Assembly: GCF_005938125.1 (NCBI RefSeq)
Contig: NZ_VCQN01000002.1
Coordinates: 310,001 to 374,000 of the forward strand
Source: Bacillus sp. BHET2
GTDB lineage: Bacteria; Bacillota; Bacilli; Bacillales; Bacillaceae_B
Length of the DNA: 64,000 nucleotides
Direction: 5' to 3'
Shown: positions 1 to 7,996 of the stretch, in pieces
Layout: every line of letters starts with the position of its first letter
Position numbering within the stretch: the stretch's first letter is position 1
Position numbers and translations under genes: made by a program
Notes under the pieces: generated by a model
What the model saw: only the letters and a program-made list of their open reading frames with translations
What the model was told of the DNA's origin: nothing
Database searches by the model: none

Positions 1-165
1 ATTGTACCCTTGTCTTGCACAAAGGATAACTGTCTTTCTTTCCTCTCTTGGGAATAATAGGGATGAAAACTATCTATTAGTAATAACTCATGACGCTCTT
101 CAAGCAGCTTCCTTGATAGATTGGACCCAATAAAACCGGCTCCACCTGTAATAATGATTTTCAAT
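1..165 (-). CDS. NAD-dependent sugar-nucleotide epimerase/dehydratase, N-terminal part
   Basis: The reading frame runs off the left edge, so only about 55 N-terminal residues are present. They begin KIIITGGAGFIGSNL, the glycine-rich GxxGxxG NAD-binding loop of an extended short-chain dehydrogenase, followed about 20 residues later by LLLIDSFHPYYS. An acidic residue after the second strand followed by a PYY-type stretch is typical of UDP-glucuronate epimerases and relatives acting in surface polysaccharide synthesis. No ATG is available. The start is a TTG at 163-165 behind a GAGGTG ribosome site with 6-base spacing. The family call is firm, the substrate is not. Confidence 0.78.
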
Positions 166-235
166 TTCTTACACCTCGTACCATTACGATTTAATCATTT
201 TATATTGTATCTTACTTTGATAAGAATGTGAAAAA

Positions 236-326
236 GGGTTGACCCCCTTTGCGTCAAAAAGCACTGCCTCTTCAAATTCATACGAACTTGAAAAGGAGCC
301 TTCTCACACTTGATCAGGGTCAACCC
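236..326 (-). terminator. Nested long-stem terminator after the Fur-linked lipoprotein gene
   Basis: GGGTTGACCC (236-245) and GGGTCAACCC (317-326) are perfect complements about 70 bases apart. Inside them TTCAAATTC pairs with GAACTTGAA. Read on the minus strand, the outer stem is followed by five T, so it ends transcripts of the lipoprotein gene that stops at 333. The long nested loop is unusual for an intrinsic terminator. Confidence 0.6.
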
Positions 327-332
327 AAATGA

Positions 333-1517
333 CTATTTATTCGCTTTCGCAATCACATCATTCAACATTTTTTCAATGTTGGTTCTTACCGTTTCTGCTT
401 TTTCTTTATCTTGTGACTTAACAGCTTCTAAGTAGCTTTGAGCATCCGTTGATAAGGCTTGATATGACTCTTCCCCCATGAGAGACTTGATATCTGAGGA
501 AATAAGATCAATGAACAATCCGCCTTCTAAGGCAGTGATAACAGATTTATCTTCTCCCCAATTCTCTTCGCTTTCTTCATATTCATGGAGGGCGATTTTA
601 GAGAACCCACGAATAAATGCGTGGTTTACCACTTCAGGATCGATCGATTTCACATCCGTTTGCAGATCAAATTGTTTGTTGATGGATTCTGCTTCTTCAG
701 GTGCATTTCCTGATAAGTAACTGGCAAGAGACTGATAGAATGCCCAGCCTTCTGCTTGCTCCGCTTTTGCAGCCTCAGGATTTTCTTTCGCTTCTTCAGA
801 GGCTTTCGTAGCATATCCGTTAGGAATGGCCCCAGAAGCTAGATAAAAGGTCTTCATTAACGTTTTATCAACGACTTGTTTCCCAAGCTGGAAGCCCAGT
901 TCATCATCTTCTTCAACCGCTTTCTCTATTTCCTGGAATCCTCCGTTTATTGCATCAACCATATTCGTACCATAAGCTTGATCCCTTTTTTGTACAGTCG
1001 GTTCAAGAATTTCATAAAATTCTTTTGCTTCTTCCATTTCTTCGTTTACTTCTTCTTTGTTGCTCCAGTTTTCAGCTATTTCAGTGAATTCATGCTTCAC
1101 TGTTGTATAGAATACCTTTTGCATTAATTTATCGAATAATTGAGCTACTACCACTTGATCAAGGGACCCGTCTTTTCCTGCAGCAAGTGCTGTTGAAATA
1201 TGTTCATCAACAGAGTCTTCAAACTCCTGGTCACGCTTTTGAACTAGTTCCTGTAATTGATCTTCATAGATTGAAGTCACTTTATCATAATCAACTTTTT
1301 CATCTTCTTTTGCGTTCGCAAGTTCAGCATTTGCTTCTTTAAATGCAGCTTGGAAATCAACTTCTGCAGCTTCGCTTTCCTCTTCTACCTGTTCTGTATC
1401 ACCGGATGAAGAGGATGTTTCTTTCCCCTCATTCTTCTCGCCGGATCCGCAACCTGCCAACACAGTTCCTGTCAGTAAGAATGCAGCAAATATCTTGGTT
1501 AAATCTCTCTTTTTCAT
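333..1517 (-). CDS. Fur-regulated modular lipoprotein of unknown function
   Basis: This is a 394-residue secreted lipoprotein. Residues 1-22 form a signal peptide ending in the lipobox LAGC (lipidated Cys23), then a low-complexity acidic/serine linker runs to about residue 55. The rest looks all-helical and acidic. It contains internally related modules: VQKRDQ recurs at about 92 and 175, FYE/FYQ starts recur at about 167 and 259, and similar helices end near 150 and 320 with the tails AENW and EENW. The promoter carries two Fur boxes, so iron starvation should induce it. A role in extracellular iron capture or delivery is inferred from this regulation only. I do not recognise a named family. 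Confidence 0.8.
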   Translation of the reverse strand: MKKRDLTKIFAAFLLTGTVLAGCGSGEKNEGKETSSSSGDTEQVEEESEAAEVDFQAAFKEANAELANAKEDEKVDYDKVTSIYEDQLQELVQKRDQEFEDSVDEHISTALAAGKDGSLDQVVVAQLFDKLMQKVFYTTVKHEFTEIAENWSNKEEVNEEMEEAKEFYEILEPTVQKRDQAYGTNMVDAINGGFQEIEKAVEEDDELGFQLGKQVVDKTLMKTFYLASGAIPNGYATKASEEAKENPEAAKAEQAEGWAFYQSLASYLSGNAPEEAESINKQFDLQTDVKSIDPEVVNHAFIRGFSKIALHEYEESEENWGEDKSVITALEGGLFIDLISSDIKSLMGEESYQALSTDAQSYLEAVKSQDKEKAETVRTNIEKMLNDVIAKANK

Positions 1518-1544
1518 ATGTATAAACCCCCGAATGTTGTTAAA

Positions 1545-1600
1545 TGATAATGATTTTCAATTCCATTTAAAATTATATCGAGAATGATTATCATAGTCAA
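1545..1600 (-). promoter_or_regulatory. SigA promoter with two Fur boxes
   Basis: On the minus strand TTGACT (1595-1600) and TATAAT (1572-1577) are separated by 17 bp, a near-consensus SigA promoter. One Fur-type 7-1-7 box (TGATAATnATTATCA, two mismatches) at 1579-1593 fills the spacer. A second, with one mismatch, lies at 1545-1559 just downstream of the start site. Box centres are 34 bp apart. Repressor bound here would block both polymerase binding and clearance. Confidence 0.85.
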
Positions 1601-1786
1601 CGTTTTTTGACAGATTAGTGAAGGAAGTTTTATTTGGTCAAAAATGGGATGATACTGGAGCAGTACGGGGACGAGGATCGGATGGAGAAGTGTGAAGTAC
1701 TAGTAGAGTTCGTTCAGATATTAAATGGAATGCGGTAATAGAGATGAAACCAGTGCGGAAAGCGGGTATGGTGCGTAGCTTATGAG

Positions 1787-1898
1787 GTTTATTGGGCCAC
1801 TATTGTAGTTTATTGGGCCACTTTCAGAGTTTATCGGGCCACTATTGTAGTTTATCGGGCCACCTTTAGGGTTTATCGGGCCAAATTGTGAACAGTGA
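1787..1898. repeat. Array A: five units at exact 21-bp step, core GGGCCA
   Basis: Units start at 1787, 1808, 1829, 1850 and 1871, each beginning GTTTATYGGGCCA. The first four continue with C and a variable tail of about seven bases. The last reads GGGCCAAATTGTGAACA and matches the last unit of the array at 52.1 kb. The array lies between the lipoprotein promoter and the trxA terminator. The 186 bases between it and the promoter are purine-rich with no gene that I can support. The 7-codon step leaves a spurious 74-residue frame open on the minus strand. Confidence 0.85.
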
Positions 1899-1943
1899 CA
1901 CCATATTCCTCCAATCAAGTATAACTCCCCCTTCCCAAAACAC

Positions 1944-1978
1944 AAAAAAAAACCGGAGCCACAATCGCAGCCCCGGTA
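1944..1978 (-). terminator. Terminator of trxA
   Basis: A stem of ACCGGGGCT with its complement AGCCCCGGT-type arm (1952-1977, one mismatch) is followed on the minus strand by nine T. Confidence 0.9.
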
Positions 1979-1994
1979 TTTCTGTCACTCGTTA

Positions 1995-2309
1995 TTAAGC
2001 ATGTTTGTTCAATAATTCAGCAAGTGCTTCCTTAGGTTGGAAACCGATTACTTTGTCCACCACTTCGCCATCTTTAAGGACAACTAGAGTCGGGATACTC
2101 ATAACCCCGTATTTACCTGCTGTTTCTTGGTTTTCATCTACGTCAACTTTGACGATTTTTACTTTGTCGCCCATTTCGCTATCTAGCTCTTCAAGAACTG
2201 GAGCGATCATTTTGCATGGTCCACACCAAGGTGCCCAGAAATCCGCTAGTACCAGTCCAGAATTTGTATCAGTTGAAAATGATTGATCAGTAGCATGTGT
2301 AATTGCCAT
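1995..2309 (-). CDS. trxA: Thioredoxin
   Basis: This 104-residue cytoplasmic thioredoxin reduces protein disulfides using electrons from thioredoxin reductase. The active site WCGPCK sits at about residues 28-33 (APWCGPCKM), and the conserved cis-proline loop SIPTL is near residue 73. Length matches the family. It is monocistronic here, with terminators on both sides (etfA's upstream and its own downstream). The ribosome site AGGAGG precedes the ATG. The position next to etfA is the same as in B. subtilis. Confidence 0.97.
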   Translation of the reverse strand: MAITHATDQSFSTDTNSGLVLADFWAPWCGPCKMIAPVLEELDSEMGDKVKIVKVDVDENQETAGKYGVMSIPTLVVLKDGEVVDKVIGFQPKEALAELLNKHA

Positions 2310-2426
2310 TTATATGCGCCTCCTAAAATCTTTGAATGTACCGTTAGTATATCACCGTTTATTTGGGGATGCCATTAATCTGCTCGTAGGTAATATTCCC
2401 TTCTCAAAACGGAATATACAAATGAA

Positions 2427-2468
2427 GAAAAAAATAAGGAGCAGCCATTGAAGCAGCTACACCCTTAT
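2427..2468 (-). terminator. Terminator after etfA
   Basis: An imperfect stem ATAAGG...CCTTAT with inner GC pairs (2434-2467) is followed on the minus strand by a run of T. It separates the fatty-acid operon from trxA. Confidence 0.75.
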
Positions 2469-2513
2469 CCTTAATATATGTCTACCCTCTAACCGCTCCT
2501 GTAAAACGCAGGA

Positions 2514-3494
2514 TTATGAAGAGGATACCTTCAGCTTTTTGAATTCTTCTGTAAGCATCGGTACGACTTCAAATAAATCCCCAACGATTCCATAATCGGC
2601 TACGTTAAAGATGTTTGCTTCAGGATCTTTATTGATCGCCACGATCACTTTCGAATTCGACATACCAGCTAAATGCTGGATGGCTCCAGAAATACCACAT
2701 GCGATATAAAGATCAGGCGTTACGACTTTACCTGTTTGACCAATCTGTAAGGAATAGTCACAGTAATCTGCATCACATGCCCCGCGGGATGCACCGACTG
2801 CTCCACCTAGAACATCGGCTAGTTCATTAAGCGGGTTGAATCCATCTTCGCTCTTCACTCCACGTCCACCGGCAATGACAACTTTCGCTTCAGAAAGGTC
2901 CACACCTTCGCTTGCTTTACGAACGACCTCTTTAATAATCGTGCGTAGGTCTTTGATATCAACGGAAAGGGAAGAAACTTCTCCTGAACGTGAATCATCT
3001 TTCGCTAATGGCTCGATGTTATTTGGACGGATTGTTGCAAAGATCACTCCGTCAGTGACAATTTTCTTTTCAAATGCTTTCCCGGAATAAATCGGTCTTG
3101 TGAATACGAGATTTCCTCCAGCTTCCTCAAGGTCAGTCGCATCAGATATCAATCCGGTGCTCAGCTTGCTAGCCACTTTAGGTGATAAGTCTTTCCCTAG
3201 TGCAGTATGTCCGAAAATGATTCCTTCAGGCTTCTCTTGTTCGATGACCGAAAGAATCGCTTGAGAATAGCCATCTGACGTATACTGTTCCAACTTGTCG
3301 TCTTCCACGATCACAACTTTGTCTGCACCAAAGTGAATCATTTCTTCACCTAAAGCGCTTACACTTTTGCCGATTAAAACACCTACTACTTCTCCGCCTT
3401 CTGATACTGTTTTACCAGCTGCAATGGCTTCAAAGGAAACATTACGTAATGATCCGTCCCGAACTTCTCCAAGTACCAATACTTTTCTCGCCAT
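2514..3494 (-). CDS. etfA: Electron transfer flavoprotein, alpha subunit
   Basis: This 326-residue FAD-binding subunit of the ETF heterodimer takes electrons from acyl-CoA dehydrogenases during beta-oxidation. The C-terminal domain shows the FAD signature, with GGRGVKSEDGF near residue 210, GASRGACDAD near 235, and QIGQTGKVVTPDLYIACGISGAIQHLAG near 250-280. It is the last gene of the fadR-fadB-etfB-etfA cluster, 42 bases after etfB, and is followed by a terminator. Length is as in B. subtilis EtfA. Confidence 0.96.
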   Translation of the reverse strand: MARKVLVLGEVRDGSLRNVSFEAIAAGKTVSEGGEVVGVLIGKSVSALGEEMIHFGADKVVIVEDDKLEQYTSDGYSQAILSVIEQEKPEGIIFGHTALGKDLSPKVASKLSTGLISDATDLEEAGGNLVFTRPIYSGKAFEKKIVTDGVIFATIRPNNIEPLAKDDSRSGEVSSLSVDIKDLRTIIKEVVRKASEGVDLSEAKVVIAGGRGVKSEDGFNPLNELADVLGGAVGASRGACDADYCDYSLQIGQTGKVVTPDLYIACGISGAIQHLAGMSNSKVIVAINKDPEANIFNVADYGIVGDLFEVVPMLTEEFKKLKVSSS

Positions 3495-3536
3495 GTTAAA
3501 TACCCCCTGAATGTTAGTTATTCCTGTGACTTTACT

Positions 3537-4310
3537 TTATATAACTTTCGCTTCATTGCGAAGAAGTGAAACAAGTTCTGATACTTGAGCATCCAATTCG
3601 CCTTCTAATACTTTACCTGCTTCCTTCTTCGGTGGAAGGTAGATTTCAATTGTTTTGGTCTTCGCTTCTACATCATCTTCGTCTAAATCGATGTCATCCA
3701 ATTCCACTTCATCTAAAGGCTTCTTTTTCGCTTTCATGATTCCTGGAAGTGATGGATATCGCGGTTCGTTCAAACCTTGTTGAGCTGTTACTAAAAGTGG
3801 AAGAGTTGTTTCAATTACTTCTGAATCCCCTTCTACGTCACGTGTAACTGTTACAGTTTCACCGTCAATTTCCAGTTTCGTGATTGTTGTTACATAAGGA
3901 ATATCAAGTTGTTCTGCTACACGTGGTCCAACTTGTCCAGATCCGCCATCAATAGCAACATTACCTGCAAGGATTAAATCTACTTCCTGCTCTTTTAAAT
4001 AGTGGGCAAGAATTTTGGCTGTCGTGAATTGATCTCCATGATCTAGATCATCTTCTGTATTGATGAGGACTGCTTTATCTGCACCCATCGCTAATGCCGT
4101 TCTCAGCTGCTTTTCGCTTTCTTCTCCGCCAACCGTTACGACAGTTACTTCTCCGCCATGTGCGTCGCGAACTTGAATCGCTTCTTCCACTGCATATTCA
4201 TCGTAAGGATTTATGATAAATTCCGCTCCATCTTCAGCAATTTGACCGTTTTGGATCGCAATTTTCTCCTCAGTATCAAACGTTCTTTTCAAAAGTACAT
4301 AGATGTTCAT
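3537..4310 (-). CDS. etfB: Electron transfer flavoprotein, beta subunit
   Basis: This 257-residue partner of EtfA begins MNIYVLLKRTFDTEEKI and carries the conserved AMGADKAVLI segment near residue 95, AGNVAIDGGSGQVGP near 120, and the signature LPLLVTAQQGLNEPRYPSLPGIM near 170-190, where the recognition loop for acyl-CoA dehydrogenases follows. It is co-transcribed with etfA and fadB and passes electrons from fatty-acid oxidation toward the respiratory chain. Confidence 0.96.
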   Translation of the reverse strand: MNIYVLLKRTFDTEEKIAIQNGQIAEDGAEFIINPYDEYAVEEAIQVRDAHGGEVTVVTVGGEESEKQLRTALAMGADKAVLINTEDDLDHGDQFTTAKILAHYLKEQEVDLILAGNVAIDGGSGQVGPRVAEQLDIPYVTTITKLEIDGETVTVTRDVEGDSEVIETTLPLLVTAQQGLNEPRYPSLPGIMKAKKKPLDEVELDDIDLDEDDVEAKTKTIEIYLPPKKEAGKVLEGELDAQVSELVSLLRNEAKVI

Positions 4311-4380
4311 CCGTAGTCCCTCCTAATAATGTAAACATTCTTTCCCTTAAAAAGATTTCGACAATTTAACCCCTTTGAAT

Positions 4381-4415
4381 GGGCAGCTTGAAAAAATGTT
4401 TCATTCAAACTGCCC
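4381..4415 (-). other. Hairpin between fadB and etfB
   Basis: GGGCAGCTTG (4381-4390) pairs with CAAACTGCCC (4406-4415), one mismatch, around a 15-base loop. No T run follows on either strand, so it looks like an mRNA-processing or stability hairpin inside the operon, not a terminator. Confidence 0.5.
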
Positions 4416-4450
4416 CTCACTAAGAGTTTACTATATTACTAGAATGTATT

Positions 4451-5221
4451 CTAGCCTTTAAAGTGCGGTTCTCTCTTTTCTACAAATGCTGAGATTCCTT
4501 CTTTGGCATCATTCGATACAAAAATTTCACCAAAAAGATCGGATTCTCTCATTACGCCTTCATAGAAGCGATCATCTTTTGTATAACTTAGCAGCTCGAT
4601 AGCTGCTTTCATCGCACCAGGGCTTTTCTTGGCAATTTTATCGGCCATTTCCTTCGCTTTATCAAAAAGTTGATCTTCAGGATATGCTTTATTGGCAAGA
4701 CCCCACTGAACAGCTTCATTTCCACTGATTGGCTCACTCGTTAACAGCATTTCAGCGGCTTTTGCTCTTCCTACCAGTTTCGGTAGTCGCTGAGAACCAG
4801 CAAATCCAGGAACAAGCCCCAATTGAAGTTCTGGTAGTCCGAGTTTCGCATTTTCACTTACTAACCGGATGTGACAACCCATGGCAAGTTCTAATCCACC
4901 GCCTAAAGCGGCCCCATGGATGGCTGCAATGATCGGCTTAGAAAAATTCTCCATCCGTTCAAAAACATCCTGGCCTTTTTTCGCCAATTTAGAGAATTCC
5001 TCACCGGTCTCGATAGTCGTGAATTCTTTGATGTCAGCTCCTGCTGAAAAGAAGCGCCCTTCTCCTTTCAGTAAGATCACCCGTACATCTGCGTTGTTTT
5101 CCAGTTCGTCAAGCATGGCATCTATTTCTTTAATGAGCCCGCTCGCTAATGCATTAGCGGGGGGTCTTTGAATCAGAACCGTTGCTACTTGCCCCTCTAA
5201 TTCCCATGATAAATTTTCCAT
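4451..5221 (-). CDS. fadB: Enoyl-CoA hydratase/isomerase of beta-oxidation
   Basis: This is a 256-residue crotonase-family enzyme. It has the oxyanion-hole motif FSAGADIKEF near residue 58-67 and AAIHGAALGGGLELAMGCHIRL near 98-119, where a glutamate in GLELA aligns with the catalytic position; LPELQLGLVPGFAGSQRLPKLVG follows near 130. It hydrates trans-2-enoyl-CoA. It sits between fadR and etfB, as ysiB/fadB does in B. subtilis, so a role in fatty-acid degradation under FadR control is expected. Exact substrate range cannot be read from sequence. Confidence 0.93.
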   Translation of the reverse strand: MENLSWELEGQVATVLIQRPPANALASGLIKEIDAMLDELENNADVRVILLKGEGRFFSAGADIKEFTTIETGEEFSKLAKKGQDVFERMENFSKPIIAAIHGAALGGGLELAMGCHIRLVSENAKLGLPELQLGLVPGFAGSQRLPKLVGRAKAAEMLLTSEPISGNEAVQWGLANKAYPEDQLFDKAKEMADKIAKKSPGAMKAAIELLSYTKDDRFYEGVMRESDLFGEIFVSNDAKEGISAFVEKREPHFKG

Positions 5222-5242
5222 CTCTTATCCCCCTATGCTAAT

Positions 5243-5830
5243 TTAGTTCCTGCCGCCACATCCATGAATCAATAGCTTGTGAATGGCAGGGACTTGAGCT
5301 ACTAAGTCATATTTCTGGTCATTCATCACCCAAGTTGTGGCACTCTCATCCAACGTACCAAAAATCATTTGGCGTGCCAAGCGAACATCTAGATCTTGAG
5401 AAAATTCCCCGGATTCAATTCCGCTGATCAATATTTTGTCGACTAATTGGAGATAGCCCTTTAACACGTCATTAACTTTCAAGCGGATATCCTTATTGGA
5501 TTGTCTCAATTCTAACTGTGTAACGATGGCCAGGTGATGATCATCCGACAGTATTCTACAATGATTTTCAATCATCACTAATAATTTCTCTGAAACTGTC
5601 TGTTTTCCTGCTATAACTTCTTCAATTTTTTCGACAAAGAGAACCATCTTCTCTTCGAATAAAGAAATCAGGATATCTTCTTTATTTTTAAAATAAAGAT
5701 AAATCGTTCCATCGGCCACTCCTGCTTGCTTCGCGATCTTTGACACTTGTGCCTGATGATACCCATTCTCAGCGATAACAATCACAGCAGCGTCGATAAT
5801 TTGTTTGTATTTAGGTTTATTTCGTTTCAT
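5243..5830 (-). CDS. fadR: TetR-family fatty-acid degradation repressor
   Basis: This 195-residue regulator begins MKRNKPKYKQIIDAAVIVIAENG, with the TetR helix-turn-helix over residues 10-50 (HQAQVSKIAKQAGVADGTIYLYFKNKEDI). The C-terminal half is the acyl-CoA-binding dimerization domain. A longer frame from 5872 exists but would start inside the operator palindrome, and the B. subtilis protein starts at the internal Met chosen here. Long-chain acyl-CoA releases the repressor from DNA. It lies 21 bases upstream of fadB. Confidence 0.93.
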   Translation of the reverse strand: MKRNKPKYKQIIDAAVIVIAENGYHQAQVSKIAKQAGVADGTIYLYFKNKEDILISLFEEKMVLFVEKIEEVIAGKQTVSEKLLVMIENHCRILSDDHHLAIVTQLELRQSNKDIRLKVNDVLKGYLQLVDKILISGIESGEFSQDLDVRLARQMIFGTLDESATTWVMNDQKYDLVAQVPAIHKLLIHGCGGRN

Positions 5831-5857
5831 AAGTTCTTGACCTGCCTTAACAAAATA

Positions 5858-5875
5858 TGAATGACTGTTCATTCA
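5858..5875 (-). promoter_or_regulatory. FadR operator (autoregulatory)
   Basis: TGAATGACTGTTCATTCA is an inverted repeat with perfect 7-bp arms. It matches the known Bacillus FadR box TGAATGANTANTCATTCA at all but one core position. It lies 28 bases upstream of the fadR start, so the repressor should control its own operon fadR-fadB-etfB-etfA. Confidence 0.9.
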
Positions 5876-5965
5876 TATTTTAATAATAAAATGTTTCTCA
5901 TCGATTGTCAAGAATAGACACCCTGTCCATTTCCGGACCAAAAAGAAAAACCATTGAGTACTAGT

Positions 5966-7660
5966 TTAACTTGTTTTCTGTTCATTATCTATTCTTTCAC
6001 GCTCTTCTTCTACAAGTGCCCTTCGTAAAATTTTCCCTACAGCTGTTTTCGGGAGTTCTTTTCTGAATTCATAAATCCGTGGGACTTTATAGGCAGCCAG
6101 GAATTTACGTGAATATTCATTGAGTTCCTCTTCCGTAAGGGACTCTCCTTCTTTCAGTACAACATATGCCTTCACGGTCTCTCCCCGGTAAGGGTCAGGG
6201 ACGCCTGCTGCCACGACTTCCTGGATGGCCGGATGTTCATAGAGGACCTCCTCGATTTCTCTCGGATAGATGTTAAACCCTCCGGCAATGATCATATCCT
6301 TCTTGCGATCGACAATATAGAAATAGCCTTTCTCATCCATGTATCCTAAATCACCAGTGAGCAGCCAGCCGTCCTTTAACGTTTGTTCCGTTTCTTCAGG
6401 TCGATTCCAATATCCCTTCATCACCTGTGGTCCTTTGACGACAATTTCTCCGATTTCATTCGGGGGAAGAGGTTCTCCCGTTTCCATTGAAAACACTGCA
6501 CTGTCCGTACCTGGCCATGGTACGCCGATGCTACCCTTGATCCTCGCTTTATCCCAAAGGAAGTTGGAATGCGTGACGGGGGATGATTCAGTTAAGCCAT
6601 AACCTTCTACGAGCTTCCCACCAGTGACTTCCTCGAATTGTTGTTGTACTTCCACGGGTAATGGTGCACTTCCACTAAGACATGAATCAATCGATGACAG
6701 ATCATACTTCTTAATATCCGGATGATTCAAGAGACCAATATAGATCGTAGGGGCACCTGGAAATAGGGTTGGCTTATGTTTCTGAATCGTCTTCAACGTC
6801 GTTTCAGCATCAAATTTAGGAAGCAGGATCATCTTATATCCTTGCATGATCGACAGAATCAGTACTGCAGTCATGCCATATACATGAAAGAACGGAAGAA
6901 TGCCGAGCATCCTTTCTTCCCCTTTCTTACACTTATACAGCCACAGGTCACACATGGAAGCATTCGCTACCAGGTTTTTATGTGTCAGCATGACTCCTTT
7001 AGGAAACCCTGTCGTACCGCCGGTGTATTGCAGAAGGGCTAAATCATTTTCGAAGTCGAATTCTTCCGTGGTTATTTCAGGCTTCGACGTTTTCATGATT
7101 TCCGTAAATAAATGGTTCTGCCCGGAATGATTGACTTTCACGACAATCCCATACTGCTTCTTTTGAATAAATGGATAGATGAGGTTCTTGGGAAATGGCA
7201 GGTAATCTTTGATAGCGGTTACAATTATATGCTCGAGATCGGTATCTTTCATCACCTTCGACACTCTTGGATATAAAATATCTAATGTAAGAATCACCTT
7301 AGCACCGGAGTCCTTCATTTGATATTCAATTTCCCGCTCCATATACAATGGGTTGGTTTGTACGACAACTCCACCTGCGTATAGGATTCCGTAATACGCA
7401 ATGACGGATTGAGGCGTATTGGGAAGCATGATTGCCACTCGGTCGCCTTTCTTGATTCCTAACGATTTAAGATAATGGGCGAATTTGAGAGCAGACTCAT
7501 ATAATTCGGTATAGCCCAGTTCCTTGCCCATAAATTGTATCGCTACTTTATCCCCATAAAGAGTTGCTGCTTCGGTTAAATAGGATTGTAATGGTTTCGG
7601 GGTGAGGACTAGCTCGTTTGGTATCTCCGCTGGATATTCAGCAAGCCATGGTTTGTTCAT
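5966..7660 (-). CDS. lcfA: Long-chain fatty-acid-CoA ligase
   Basis: This is a 564-residue ANL-superfamily acyl-CoA synthetase that activates fatty acids with ATP and CoA. The P-loop YTGGTTGFPKGVMLTHKN lies near residue 215, YGLTESSP near 357, the TGDLGYMDEKGYFYIVDRKKDMI hinge region near 440, and the C-terminal catalytic lysine in PKTAVGKILRR near 545. It is upstream of the fadR block with about 135 bases between, on its own promoter. The start ATG follows AAGGAGGG with good spacing. Confidence 0.95.
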   Translation of the reverse strand: MNKPWLAEYPAEIPNELVLTPKPLQSYLTEAATLYGDKVAIQFMGKELGYTELYESALKFAHYLKSLGIKKGDRVAIMLPNTPQSVIAYYGILYAGGVVVQTNPLYMEREIEYQMKDSGAKVILTLDILYPRVSKVMKDTDLEHIIVTAIKDYLPFPKNLIYPFIQKKQYGIVVKVNHSGQNHLFTEIMKTSKPEITTEEFDFENDLALLQYTGGTTGFPKGVMLTHKNLVANASMCDLWLYKCKKGEERMLGILPFFHVYGMTAVLILSIMQGYKMILLPKFDAETTLKTIQKHKPTLFPGAPTIYIGLLNHPDIKKYDLSSIDSCLSGSAPLPVEVQQQFEEVTGGKLVEGYGLTESSPVTHSNFLWDKARIKGSIGVPWPGTDSAVFSMETGEPLPPNEIGEIVVKGPQVMKGYWNRPEETEQTLKDGWLLTGDLGYMDEKGYFYIVDRKKDMIIAGGFNIYPREIEEVLYEHPAIQEVVAAGVPDPYRGETVKAYVVLKEGESLTEEELNEYSRKFLAAYKVPRIYEFRKELPKTAVGKILRRALVEEERERIDNEQKTS

Positions 7661-7706
7661 TGTAATCCCTCCTTATTGATTTTTTAGAAAATTCCTTCTA
7701 TTTATT

Positions 7707-7735
7707 ATTATAATATAAGGTGACCTCAGTTACAA
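7707..7735 (-). promoter_or_regulatory. Predicted SigA promoter of lcfA
   Basis: On the minus strand TTGTAA (7730-7735) and TATAAT (7707-7712) are 17 bp apart, 47 bases upstream of the lcfA start. I see no FadR palindrome near it, unlike fadR itself. Confidence 0.65.
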
Positions 7736-7810
7736 TTTGAATTAACAGACTTCGATACTTTCATCCTATCAATGAAGCTTGACCTTCCTTACAAATCCTT
7801 TTTCCAAAGA

Positions 7811-7842
7811 AAAAAGACTGCCTAATTAACCATATGACAGTC
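7811..7842 (-). terminator. Terminator of the mutS2-yshE-small-peptide transcript
   Basis: AGACTG pairs with CAGTCT around a 17-base loop, followed on the minus strand by six T. It lies about 35 bases after the 35-residue ORF, so that ORF is inside the transcript. Confidence 0.8.
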
Positions 7843-7877
7843 TGATTGTACAATATTATTATTTTGAGATTATTTCT

Positions 7878-7985
7878 ATCTTTCTTTACAACTGTTTTCC
7901 ATTAAGTAAAGAACACTATATAAATGATGCCAACTAGAATAAAGCCCCCACATAGGGTGAGTAAAACCTTCGCCAATGTTTCCAT
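7878..7985 (-). CDS. Small membrane peptide (35 aa) behind yshE
   Basis: This frame encodes 35 residues: a short N-terminus METLAKVL, one hydrophobic helix (about residues 7-28, LLTLCGGFILVGIIY...) and a charged tail ending MENSCKER. The start ATG has a strong AAGGAG site with 7-base spacing. The ORF begins 11 bases after the yshE stop and ends before the operon terminator. It is too short to be found by length filters. The function is unknown. The context suggests a partner of the DUF350 membrane protein YshE. I do not recognise homologues. Confidence 0.6.
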
Positions 7986-7996
7986 ATTCCCTCTCC

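Noticed and set aside
1721..1945. 74-residue minus-strand frame with repeated GPIN heptads
   Set aside because: It is held open by the 21-bp (7-codon) step of array A. No ribosome site, and the related arrays at 39 and 63.9 kb break frame, so coding is unlikely.
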